From MPNP01 sp965215545 (GTDB lineage Bacteria; Pseudomonadota; Alphaproteobacteria; Rhodobacterales; Rhodobacteraceae): 64,000 bases of DNA. Made by a program: the position numbers and the translations under genes. The stretch lies in assembly GCA_965215545.1 (NCBI GenBank), contig OZ244066.1:744001-808000 (forward strand), in the 5' to 3' direction. The notes beneath the pieces are model-generated. The model ran no database searches. It worked only from the letters and a program-made list of their open reading frames with translations, and was not told where the DNA came from. Positions 1-7,654 of the stretch are shown here, piece after piece; within the stretch, counting starts at the first letter, position 1, and each line of letters starts with the position of its first letter.

Positions 1-257
1 GTCCGCTCGGCCAGGGCCCGCATGATCCGGGCCCAGGTGCCGTTCCTGCTCCAGCGGTTGTAGCGATTGAAACAGGTCGAGTAGGGACCGTAGCGTTCGG
101 GGAGATCCCGCCAGGGGATGCCGGTGCGCAACACGAAGAAGATACCATCCATGACCCTTCGGTCATGGATCCGGCGGGGTCCCTGGTGTCTCTGGGGAAG
201 CACCGAGCGGAGGATCGCCCACTCGGCATCGGTCATGTCGTGGCGGTGTCCGCTCAT
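1..257 (-). CDS. IS5-family transposase, N-terminal part (partial)
   Basis: Reading from ATG at 257 leftwards gives a protein starting MSGHRHDMTDAEWAILRSVL, followed by RRIHDRRVMDGIFFVLRTG and IPWRDLPERYGPYSTCFNRY. These are the typical N-terminal DUF4096 blocks of IS5-family (IS427-like) transposases. The DDE catalytic core is beyond the window edge. The visible frame is intact over 85 codons. Its product would catalyse cut-and-paste movement of the element. It differs clearly in sequence from the other IS5-family copy at 11601-12476, so the two are independent arrivals. Confidence 0.85.
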   Translation of the reverse strand, partial: MSGHRHDMTDAEWAILRSVLPQRHQGPRRIHDRRVMDGIFFVLRTGIPWRDLPERYGPYSTCFNRYNRWSRNGTWARIMRALAER

Positions 258-333
258 GGGTCTGCTCCTGCCTGATGGTTTTTTGGCTCCTCTCGCAGCT
301 CCAGACAGATCTGTCAATATTTAAGTACACAGC
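1..333 (-). mobile_element. IS5-family element, right part cut by window edge
   Basis: The left edge of the window lies inside an IS5-family insertion sequence whose transposase is read leftwards. Its outer end is near 333, where the sequence GGCTGTGTACTTAAATATTG (read on the - strand) begins directly after a CTAG tetranucleotide at 334-337. IS5-family elements commonly target short TA-containing sites of this kind. The insertion lies right after the signal-peptide codons of another gene (334-405) and truncates it. The other end lies outside the window, so neither the target duplication nor the full length can be checked. Confidence 0.75.
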
Positions 334-405
334 CTAGAACTGGGTGGCCGATCCGGTCGCAGGCGACAGAACCAGCAGGAGGGTCAGCAGGAGGGATCGG
401 ATCAT
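334..405 (-). pseudogene. Signal-peptide stub truncated by IS insertion
   Basis: From ATG at 405 the - strand encodes MIRSLLLTLLLVLSPATGSA, then TQF and a TAG stop formed at the IS junction. This is a clear Sec signal peptide, including a small-residue cleavage site, with no mature protein left. A run GAAAGGA about 10 bases upstream could be its ribosome binding site. It lies 69 bases downstream of the Trp/Cys-repeat surface protein remnant and probably belonged to the same operon. The identity of the mature protein cannot be inferred. Confidence 0.6.
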
Positions 406-474
406 CGGCGGGGTCCTTTCGATGGACTCTTCATTTGGTGACCGAGGGCTGCGGTTGCAAGGGGGCAGCCTGTC

Positions 475-972
475 TCATGGGTCAGTTGTCGGATTGTTCT
501 CGACATAGCTCCCCGAGTTGTTGTTGTAGCCACCCGGCCCCGCTGATCGGTAATCCGACCCACTCGGCCTCGACCCATTGCTGGGGCTCGGCCAATTGCC
601 GTCATCATCGTCGCTCCCATCGTCGCCCGTGCTGGTGGGAATCGGTGTACAGGCCGACGCGATGGTCGTCCAGGCACTCCAGGGGCCCTCGCTGCCGGGC
701 TTGCGGTCCTCGGGGATGCCGGTGCGCTGGCCCTGGGCGATGGGCAGGGCATAGACCCGGGCCACATAGGGCCGGGTGCGCTCGAGGGTGGTGGCGCCGG
801 TGTAGCCCGCGGTGCAGGTGCCGCTGGCCTGCTCGGCCTCGGTGCGGGCAGCCTCGAAGTGACAGCTGTCGGTCCAGACCCGCCAGGGGCCGGGTGACCG
901 GCCCGTGCGAGCCGGCTGCCCCGTGTGGGCCGGCCAGGCCTCGGTGGTGAGACGGATGACCCGCCGCTGGCG
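475..972 (-). pseudogene. Trp/Cys-repeat surface protein, 5' end lost
   Basis: The last 165 or so codons of a - strand frame ending at 475 look like real protein. They contain two parallel units, GPWRVWTDSC and GPWSAWTTIASAC, each preceded by a Gln/Arg-rich arm (TGQPARTG, QGQRTGIPED), and a GTCTAGYTG turn. The tail is low-complexity and rich in D, N, S and G. Such W-x-x-W...C repeats with C-x-x-G-x-x-G turns occur in secreted adhesin or pilus-tip proteins of conjugative systems. Upstream of about 972 the sequence becomes the antisense of an IS256-type transposase remnant, so the start of the gene is gone. A PilV-like role is possible because a recombinase gene lies nearby, but this is inference. 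Confidence 0.45.
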
Positions 973-974
973 CT

Positions 975-1450
975 GGGGACTGCCGGTCGGCACGGCGAGG
1001 GGATGGCCTGGCCGGGCGGGCGGCCAGGGTCCAGGCATGGTTGGGCGCGGACCTGTCTGGCCACGATCGGGTGGCCCTCCCGATCGACGGGCCGGCGGGA
1101 CAGGCTGCAAATGATCGGGGTCGTGGTCATCCTCGAGGGTCTCGATGCGAGCCAAACGCTGGGCTGGCCCGCGCCACCATCATGATAGCAATGCTCAGTG
1201 TCGTGCGACAGACCTGTGGGACCGTGCAACGCTGGTGCCAGGCCTCGATGGGGTTATGGCAGACGGGTCCGAGCCGGCTCGAGGCAAAGACGGGTGTCCA
1301 GCGTTGCCATGCCAACTGGCAGCTGCCTCTCCTCAGGGCGGCCCGCATGCACCACTGGTACAGACGTCACCTTGACCCGGTTGGGGCAGCCGCATGGATA
1401 TCACAACCGGCAGCACCGCTCTGATGCATTTCAACAGAGACTGGGACGGG
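975..1450 (+). pseudogene. IS256-family transposase remnant
   Basis: Pieces of an IS256 (Mutator-type) transposase can be read in changing + frames. GADLSGHDRVALPIDG near 1041 matches GADLSDLDRVAIAIDG of the longer copy at 25728-27091. Near 1220-1400 the segment around RWCQASMGLW is the decayed equivalent of the C-terminal block of that copy (around LRWTQAGMLEAQKGFWR). The last bases, TTTCAACAG...GGGAC at about 1430-1445, resemble the terminal inverted repeat of the same element. The first half and the catalytic residues are missing. The element appears to have removed the 5' end of the surface-protein gene on the opposite strand. Confidence 0.6.
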
Positions 1451-1453
1451 GCC

Positions 1454-1713
1454 ATGAAACAGATCGCCTCCTATCCGTTGAGACTGCCGGTATCTCTCGA
1501 GAACACGGCTGCGGAATGAGTCGGGAAGGGGGAACGAGCGCCAACCGGTTCATCACCGTCGCGGTGGCCGAAAAGCTTGCAGCACTTCGTAGCGAACGCT
1601 TTCTTGCCGAGCGGCGTGCTCGGGCCGATGCGGCACAGCGCATCCTGTTTCGGGATGGCGGGCACCCTCCGGATCCAGAGGACCGGCTGCCGCAAGTCGA
1701 TGCATCCGAATGA
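1454..1713 (+). pseudogene. HicB-like ribbon-helix-helix antitoxin, frameshifted
   Basis: ATG at 1454 opens MKQIASYPLRLPVSLENTAA and meets a stop at 1517. A one-base frame change restores MSREGGTSANRFITVAVAEK, then LAALRSERFLAERRARADAA and PPDPEDRLP up to a stop at 1713. The combined product of about 86 residues has the layout of HicB/Arc-type antitoxins: LRLP strand, 'EGTS.NQFI..AVAEKL.ALR' helices, and an acidic proline tail. No toxin gene is adjacent. The reading frame begins only a few bases after the end of an IS256 remnant, so the original upstream context was replaced. It is either a pseudogene or carries a sequencing error at about 1515. Confidence 0.65.
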
Positions 1714-2169
1714 TGCTTGTTTGTCACCTCGGCCCCGACAGAGTTTGACTGACCGGGAGGCGTCCCGCGTGATGGCGCGGCACATTGCCCTGTTCTGTTC
1801 GCGCAACACCGGAGCTCACGGGGGGCCTGATTGCCGGATTCCGTAGGGCTCTCGGCGGCCAGGGCAAGGCCCCAGTGGCCGCTGCGCACGCATGGATACG
1901 GATCCAGGTGGCGGTGGGCGGGCCGTGTCTGCCGACTCCGGAGGGATGGTCACCTGACCTCAGGCGCCAGGGTCATCATGGCAGGATCCTCCTCAGTCGG
2001 CGGCGATGATGGTGTCATGATGTCCGGGTTGACCGTTGTGGTTTGTCAAGGCCGCCGGGTCGGGAGGCCTCTCCATGGAGTTGGTCGATTGAATCGTCGC
2101 ACTGGATGAAAACCCGCACATGCGAGGCGGGGGTGGGGATGACGGCTTGGCGACAGGGATCCACTGGTG
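1714..2169. other. Intergenic stretch, nothing recognised
   Basis: Between the antitoxin remnant and the 3' end of the ornithine cyclodeaminase gene I find only short GC-driven frames on both strands. None has family features or a convincing ribosome binding site. Confidence 0.4.
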
Positions 2170-3147
2170 TCAACCGGTCCTCTGGTCGGATGTCTGTGAT
2201 CGAGGGTCCGGAGGGCGGGATCGATGATGGGCGTGCCAGGTGTTGAGGATATAGTGGGCAGTGATGAGGTCGAGATGGGCACCGCCACCATTCTTGAAGA
2301 GGGTGATCTCGCTGGCATGGCGCCGGGTGAAGCGGCCGGTGGGAATGTCGTGGAAATCGGCCCGGATGGACGAGGGTTTGAGAGTGCCGTTGGCAAGGGG
2401 GTCGATCAGTTCACCGATATGCTCAAGCGTGGTGGCCCGGGAGTCGACAAAGACTGAACTGCGTTGCATGGCGACATCATCGGTTTCCCGCATCCCGGCA
2501 TGGAAGGCACCGATGAGGTCGAGATGGGCGCCGGGTGCCAGCCAGGCCCCATCAATGATGGGGGTGGTCGAGAGTGTTGCTGTGGAGATGATGTCGGCCG
2601 TGCGCACGGCAGCCTCGAGGTCGGTCGCGATGGTCAGGGGGGCGACATGGGCCATGGCATCGGCCAGGGCTCCGGCATTGGCCGGCGTGCGGTTCCAGAG
2701 GGTGAGAGAGGCGTTCGGGAAAACGGCTGCATAGGCCTCGATGAGGGAACGAGCCACGGTGCCGGCACCGACGATGAGGATCCGTTCGCTGTCGGGACGG
2801 GCCAGCAGGGAGGCTGCGAGCAGGGAATCGGCGGCAGTCTTCCACTTGGTGACCAGGTGGAAATCGAGGAGTGCCTGTGGGGTGCCCTCGGTGGCATCAA
2901 AGAGGAGCACGGCGCCGTTGATGGATCGCTGGCGACCTGAATCGCTTGGCGTGACATTGGCGATCTTGGCGAGGCGCCCCAGACCCTTGGCCCAGGCGAC
3001 ACGGGTGAGCATGGTTCCGGCATTGTGGTGCAGGAACACGTCACCGATGGGGGCGGGAATGCCGGTATGGCCGGCTTTGAGGGCCTCGATGAGCTCATGC
3101 CAGTCAAGCAGAGGTTCGATGCGGGCCGGGTCGAGCGTCAACACCAT
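2170..3147 (-). CDS. Ornithine cyclodeaminase / mu-crystallin family protein
   Basis: The 325-residue protein has the usual length of this family, which uses NAD(P) to deaminate and cyclise amino acids or to reduce ketimines in the cytosol. The nucleotide-binding glycine loop is VGAGTVARSLIEA (about residues 126-138). KIANV near 61-65 and HLVTKWKTAADSLL near 97-110 correspond to the substrate-binding segments. In classical ornithine cyclodeaminases the second segment reads TxxRTAA, and here the Arg is Lys, so ornithine may not be the substrate. The start ATG at 3147 overlaps the previous gene by 10 bases. This makes it the last gene of a four-gene unit whose other members are DNA-associated or exported proteins, an odd setting for an amino-acid enzyme. 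Confidence 0.85.
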   Translation of the reverse strand: MVLTLDPARIEPLLDWHELIEALKAGHTGIPAPIGDVFLHHNAGTMLTRVAWAKGLGRLAKIANVTPSDSGRQRSINGAVLLFDATEGTPQALLDFHLVTKWKTAADSLLAASLLARPDSERILIVGAGTVARSLIEAYAAVFPNASLTLWNRTPANAGALADAMAHVAPLTIATDLEAAVRTADIISTATLSTTPIIDGAWLAPGAHLDLIGAFHAGMRETDDVAMQRSSVFVDSRATTLEHIGELIDPLANGTLKPSSIRADFHDIPTGRFTRRHASEITLFKNGGGAHLDLITAHYILNTWHAHHRSRPPDPRSQTSDQRTG

Positions 3148-4370
3148 GCTGTCGTGTCTCCGCGGTGCTGTGGGTCGGACCGGTCCGATGGGGATTCGGC
3201 CGTGTGGGCCAGGGCATGGATGATCATGAAGACGCGTCCGTCAGCTGTCCGGTTGATGGTGAATCCCTCGTCGACATTGAGTTGACGGCACTTCACCATA
3301 AAGACACCAAGACTGTCAATGAGGTCACAGAGGTGATCGACCACCTCTGCATGGCCCGGCCATCGGCGGGAATACGCGTTGATCCTGAGGATGGCATTGC
3401 GGGCTGTGGTGTGATCGGTCCGACCGAGTGCCTCGGCAACCTGCAGCAGGGTCTTGTTTGACGTCCGGTAGAGAATCGACATGATCAGGTGCCGATAGTA
3501 GGCGATCTCGGCCGTGCGCGATGGTCCCTTCATCGTCTCGATGTCGTGGCCTGTCAGGGAACAGAGCAGCACAAGAGCCTGATCACCCGGCATGCTGGGA
3601 AGGCTTTCCATCCGCGGCCAGTAGGCATGGCGCTGGCGGTCGGTGGGCAGTTTGAGCAGTCCCAGTTCCTTCATGATCTCGAGAACCTGATAGCGGGTCA
3701 GGAAGCCCGGATACTGATTCCGGATCCCCTCCCGGCTTTCGGCTTCATCCAGACAGCCAAGATCGAGAACCCCGTTCTTGCAGACAACCAGGTCCGTCCT
3801 GGCCAGATGGCAGATCATGCGTCCGATGGCCCGCTCCTGCATCGCGCCTGCGTCAAAGACGTCCTTCAGCAACTGCTTCTGTTCATCGCTGGTTTCGCCG
3901 AGAACGCCGCGCGCATACTGATCCGACCAGGCATGTTCCAGGAAGTCGCGGGTGACATGCGCTGGCACCCGTTTGACCCGGCGGTCCGTGGCGTTGACAC
4001 GCCACTTGATCACCGGTCTGTAGGTTTTCATGGTGCCATTGCGTTTGCGACCGAGCTGAACCGGTTCGGCTGTCATGACGACCTGGTTGATGGATGGTGC
4101 CGAGCGGGCAATGATCCTGTTGATCCATCGCATGAGCGTCTTGGCCGTCAGGAGCATGCCCAGTGCCGTTTTCTGGTGGACAATCAATCGCTGGCCGCCG
4201 GCCCATTCCTCGATGCGAAGTGCCATCTTGCCGAGCCACGGCATGCCCCTGCCCTCCCTCTCCAGGGCCTTGCGTATGGGACCTGTCTTCGCTGGCTGGC
4301 TGTCCCCGTTCCGTGGCCGTGCGGATTCTGACTGCGCCGCCTCTCGCTCATGCCTTCGGTGTCCTGGCAT
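3138..4370 (-). CDS. Protein with DnaA domain IV-like DNA-binding region
   Basis: This 410-residue protein is not recognised over most of its length. Residues about 294-332 read LIMSILYRTSNKTLLQVAEA followed by LGRTDHTTARNAILRIN. This matches the C-terminal helix-turn-helix of DnaA (family pattern 'R.iAmyL.r..T..sl.eIG..fGgRDHTTV.hA'). There is no Walker ATPase module, so it is not DnaA itself. It could be a plasmid/ICE replication or transcription factor recognising DnaA-box-like sites. I prefer ATG 4370 because its A overlaps the stop of the preceding gene (TGATG) and GGAG lies 7 bases upstream. An ATG at 4382 is an alternative. Residues 1-150 are basic and may also contact DNA. Confidence 0.6.
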   Translation of the reverse strand: MPGHRRHEREAAQSESARPRNGDSQPAKTGPIRKALEREGRGMPWLGKMALRIEEWAGGQRLIVHQKTALGMLLTAKTLMRWINRIIARSAPSINQVVMTAEPVQLGRKRNGTMKTYRPVIKWRVNATDRRVKRVPAHVTRDFLEHAWSDQYARGVLGETSDEQKQLLKDVFDAGAMQERAIGRMICHLARTDLVVCKNGVLDLGCLDEAESREGIRNQYPGFLTRYQVLEIMKELGLLKLPTDRQRHAYWPRMESLPSMPGDQALVLLCSLTGHDIETMKGPSRTAEIAYYRHLIMSILYRTSNKTLLQVAEALGRTDHTTARNAILRINAYSRRWPGHAEVVDHLCDLIDSLGVFMVKCRQLNVDEGFTINRTADGRVFMIIHALAHTAESPSDRSDPQHRGDTTAWC

Positions 4371-5170
4371 CATTCGCTCCATTCTCCTGTGGTGATTGAA
4401 AGGTCGCCGGCCTGCCAGCCCCCGGTCAGCAGACCGCTGGCCAGAACTTCATCGGCCCGATCAGGACCAAGAAACCACTCTGCCATCCGGGCAAATGGAC
4501 CGGTCCAGGTCCGGGATTCGCCGGGTTCAAGATTGAGTGTGGCTTGCGTGCCGCCGGGCCCGGACCGAACCCACACCCTGAAGGCAATGGGTGGCAGGGA
4601 GTCATCGGCTCCATCCATGGGCTGCTCCCCATCGGGCTTGTGTTGCAACGGCCCGGAATGGAAAAGCCCATCAGCGGTGATGGTCATGGTCCCGGCACCC
4701 GGTTGGCGGGTCACGGACAGGTTCCGGAATTCCAGAAACACCCGTCGTTCCGGCTGCCCACCCGCCCCCGGTCGACAGAGGGACGAGGCCCCGCACCCGA
4801 TCAGCAAGTGGTCGCCATGGAGACGGACGAGATGGTTGGTCGGCGGAGTGCGCACGAGGGCAACATGGCCGGCATACCCCCTGAGGCCCGCCAGGACCGA
4901 TGCCTGGTGCACGGGAACTTCGACATGGAGACCCCTGGCGAGGGCCTCCGTTGCTGTCAGTTGGGCAAGGTGTTCGATGTAGACAGCCAACCCCGGCCAG
5001 CCCAGTTCGACATGGCTGGCATGGGTGCCCGAGGGTGGCCAGACCGTGGACATCGCGGTTGAATCAGTCTGGCCGGAGATCGGAGGCACGGGACCGGCAC
5101 CCATCGTCAGGACAAGCCCGATGATCCAACCGGCCCGCCAGCGAGAGAGGCACGATGGCGGTCCGGTCAT
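4370..5170 (-). CDS. Exported protein of unknown function
   Basis: The frame encodes 266 residues. The N-terminus has Arg residues followed by a hydrophobic core (GWIIGLVLTMGAGPVPP), a probable Sec signal. The mature part contains two Cys close together (LLIGCGASSLC), many beta-prone segments and FRVWVRSGPGGTQATLNLEP. I do not recognise the family. The start at 5170 is supported by an ATGA overlap with the stop of the recombinase gene upstream, and its own stop overlaps the next start (TGATG). It therefore appears co-translated with a recombinase and a DnaA-domain protein. The periplasmic location suggests a link to the conjugation machinery, but nothing in the sequence proves this. Confidence 0.55.
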   Translation of the reverse strand: MTGPPSCLSRWRAGWIIGLVLTMGAGPVPPISGQTDSTAMSTVWPPSGTHASHVELGWPGLAVYIEHLAQLTATEALARGLHVEVPVHQASVLAGLRGYAGHVALVRTPPTNHLVRLHGDHLLIGCGASSLCRPGAGGQPERRVFLEFRNLSVTRQPGAGTMTITADGLFHSGPLQHKPDGEQPMDGADDSLPPIAFRVWVRSGPGGTQATLNLEPGESRTWTGPFARMAEWFLGPDRADEVLASGLLTGGWQAGDLSITTGEWSE

Positions 5171-6531
5171 GCCGGAACCATGCCGGGCCCGGGAGCCGGA
5201 ACCGGCGGCTTGGGAGCCCGCTGCGGTTCCGATCGCCTGTCCCATGCCTGCCGGAACCATGCCGGGCCCGCCACTGGATCCGGCTGGGGCATCCAGCGCG
5301 TCCTGTCCCGGTGACGGGAGGGGCGCGCCGACTTGCCACCATAATGTCGGGCTGTCTTGATGGAGGTATGGCCAGACAGGGCCGCCACCGCATGGAGTGG
5401 CAACGTGCGTCGGCAGGTGTCGATGAACGCGTGGCGCAGGAGTTTCAGATTGATCCGGTGAACGCGGTCCGGCAGGGCGATCCGGGACGCCTGGCCAAGC
5501 CGGACCGTGCAGTATCTTCTGCAGGAGTCCATCCGGGTTCGGGTGAGATTCAGCGTGCGGAACTGGGCTGACATCCACAACCGCAGGAGATCATCCGGAT
5601 CGATGCCGGCAAGGTGCAGACAGCGCAGGCGATTGTCGAGTGTCGGGGCACCGCAGCGTGTCTTGGCTGTCCGGATCGCCAGAACAGCCACCCGCTCCGC
5701 TGCATGCACCGCGATGTCCCGGCGAACCTCGGCAAGGCAGCGCATCGGGTCCACCGGATCGAAGGCAGGGAAATCGGACGGGTCCGGGGGCGTGCCGGAT
5801 ACGGGATCACTCCAGCCGAGACGGCAGCTGAACACTTCGCGGGGCCGCATACCGGTCAACCAGATGGTTCGGGCAAAAAGACGTGTCAATCCGGGGCTGG
5901 CACCCTGATGCCGGACGAGGTTGAGCCATGCCTGGTCTTCGGATCCCGGCGACAGGTGGGCAAGAACCGTCTCGAGGCAGGCGCGCGAGATCGGCTCCCA
6001 GGCCTGCTTGATCGTCACACGGCTCGTGGCGGGGGTCCTGCCATCCAGACCAGCCAGCATCATGACAAAATCGTTGGGATCCGCAATGAGAGACTGATTG
6101 CCGGCATGCGCCCGGAGGGTATCGACCATCGTCTGCCCCCGGACACGAAGTGCCCTGTGGGAGGTGGCAGCCAGGGCATGGTCAAGACCAGCGATGGTGG
6201 CAAGCGGCTGGGCCAGAAACCATCGCGGCAGTTCCAGGACAACCGGCAGGCCTTCCCCTGGACCCGCGACCCTCTCGACGTCCAGCGCCGCATGGCCAAA
6301 CCGCAGGATCCGTGCGGTCACGGCCTGCAGGACCTTGCGGTCCTTCCGATGGGCCCCGCGCCCGGTCACGGCCGCCCGCAGGGCTAGCTGGTCCACAAGG
6401 GCATCACAGTTCCGCGGGCAGCCTGTCGCCATATGGCGACGATCAAGCGATCGAAACAGGTCCTCGATCCGTCCCTTGTGGTGAGGTGGCAGTGCGGCAC
6501 CCACCGGGGCCGCTGTCGATCCGGTCTTCAT
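5167..6531 (-). CDS. Tyrosine recombinase-like protein
   Basis: The C-terminal half carries tyrosine recombinase boxes. LTGMRPREVF (about residue 236) supplies Arg-I, KLLRHAFID (about 375) fits the H-x-x-R-H box with the first His replaced by Lys, and LSGHTSIKTARHYG (about 393-407) gives the G-H and the nucleophilic Tyr. At 454 residues it is longer than most integrases and has a basic Pro-rich tail. ATG 6531 is chosen because AAGGAGGAG lies 8 bases upstream. In IncI plasmids a tyrosine recombinase (Rci) inverts pilV segments. Here a damaged Trp/Cys-repeat surface gene lies 4 kb away, so a shufflon-type role is conceivable, but integration/excision is equally possible. It heads a four-gene coupled unit. 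Confidence 0.7.
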   Translation of the reverse strand: MKTGSTAAPVGAALPPHHKGRIEDLFRSLDRRHMATGCPRNCDALVDQLALRAAVTGRGAHRKDRKVLQAVTARILRFGHAALDVERVAGPGEGLPVVLELPRWFLAQPLATIAGLDHALAATSHRALRVRGQTMVDTLRAHAGNQSLIADPNDFVMMLAGLDGRTPATSRVTIKQAWEPISRACLETVLAHLSPGSEDQAWLNLVRHQGASPGLTRLFARTIWLTGMRPREVFSCRLGWSDPVSGTPPDPSDFPAFDPVDPMRCLAEVRRDIAVHAAERVAVLAIRTAKTRCGAPTLDNRLRCLHLAGIDPDDLLRLWMSAQFRTLNLTRTRMDSCRRYCTVRLGQASRIALPDRVHRINLKLLRHAFIDTCRRTLPLHAVAALSGHTSIKTARHYGGKSARPSRHRDRTRWMPQPDPVAGPAWFRQAWDRRSEPQRAPKPPVPAPGPGMVPA

Positions 6532-7092
6532 GATTCCGGCTCCTCCTTGCGCAGCACGCATTCAGATGGCGAGGATACCGATCCTTCACGGACAGCCCGG
6601 TCACGACAAGACCCCGCCGCTCATTCCATGTGGATAAGTCCACCCCCATTGTCCCGGATGTCGCCTGCCCCGGCCGCAGGCCGGTTGACCGCACTCCGGA
6701 CCCCTGACCGACAAACACTATCTTCAATAAAAATAATGACATGATATGCAATTTGTGGAACATTCCACCCCGGAGCGGCAACCAGGGACAGGACCGCAAC
6801 CGGGTGCCTGTCTTGCCACCGGGATCTCCTGATGCCGTGACATTCCGGCGCGGTTTTACCGGGTGGCGGAGGACAGATTGACCACTCCGGAGGGCCTCCC
6901 GGTCCCTGATGCCAGCTGCCCGGACCACAGGAATCATCCGCAAGCGGCGCCGCGAGTCCGCTCTTGGACCACCCGGGATCGCCCCTCCTGTCGCCCCCTG
7001 CAGGCTCGATCCGCGATCTTCTCCACATGAGTCCTGTCCCCTGGCGCCGACCTGGCGGCGGGGGTTTCACGCAGCCGGGCTAGAGGCAACGG
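6532..7092. promoter_or_regulatory. Divergent control region with AT-rich core and inverted repeat
   Basis: These 560 bases separate the recombinase unit (leftward) from the dotD operon (rightward). Most is GC-rich without a credible gene. A short AT-rich island at about 6712-6756 (TCTTCAATAAAAATAATGAC and following) stands out, and it is followed by GTGGAA-CA-TTCCAC at 6755-6768, a 6+6 inverted repeat. This is the natural place for back-to-back promoters and an operator. No specific promoter boxes can be assigned with confidence. Confidence 0.4.
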
Positions 7093-7584
7093 ATGACCAG
7101 AGTTGCCGGAACAGTCTCCCTGCAGGCCATCCTGCTCACCATCGCCATGCTCGTGGCCGGATGCACACCACAACAGCCTGACCCAACGCCCGAAGATCCG
7201 ATTGCCTATCTTCTGGCTGACGCCATGCTGCAGGCCGCAGCCGTCCCGGTGGACCCACCGGACGCTGGAATCTACCGGGTGCTCGGGGACGAAGAGGCCG
7301 TGGCGCCGGCCCGTGATGACCATGATCGGGGAACCGGGGTCAGTATCGATTGGACCGGACCCCTTCTTGGCTTGATGGAACTGGCGGGCGGATATTTTGA
7401 CTATGGTGTCGTCAGCGACCCCGCGCCACCGGCAACGCCGGTGCTGGTGGGTCTCAAGAGCGATCGGATCGAACTTGACCGTCTGGCGTCCCTGGCCACG
7501 GCGGCGGCTGGTGATGCTGCCAGCATCGATGTTGATCATGGGGCCCGGCGCATTCGCATCACCTATGCAGGGGGACAGGAATGA
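7093..7584 (+). CDS. dotD: DotD/TraH family outer-membrane lipoprotein
   Basis: The 163-residue precursor has a signal peptide ending in the lipobox LVAGC (Cys about 22). The C-terminal part SIDWTGPLLGLMELAG...VLVGLKSDRIELDRLASLAT has the fold pattern of DotD, which resembles secretin N-domains (beta-alpha-beta with 'vs.dw.G...l...a...gy'). DotD sits in the outer membrane with DotC and DotH in the type IVB secretion core complex; the IncI counterpart is TraH. It is the first gene of a four-gene set in the order dotD-dotC-dotB-icmT, the same order as traH-I-J-K of IncI plasmids. Confidence 0.85.
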   Translation: MTRVAGTVSLQAILLTIAMLVAGCTPQQPDPTPEDPIAYLLADAMLQAAAVPVDPPDAGIYRVLGDEEAVAPARDDHDRGTGVSIDWTGPLLGLMELAGGYFDYGVVSDPAPPATPVLVGLKSDRIELDRLASLATAAAGDAASIDVDHGARRIRITYAGGQE

Positions 7585-7654
7585 GGCCTGTGGTGCTGGA
7601 CCCCCGCTCCCACCTCCTGATCCGGTCGTGAAGGCGGCAGGGGGCGGCCATGCA

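Noticed and set aside
402..1229. 275-codon - strand frame overlapping the surface-protein remnant
   Set aside because: The alternative frame ending at 475 contains the repeated W/C motifs; this one is Pro/Arg-rich noise.
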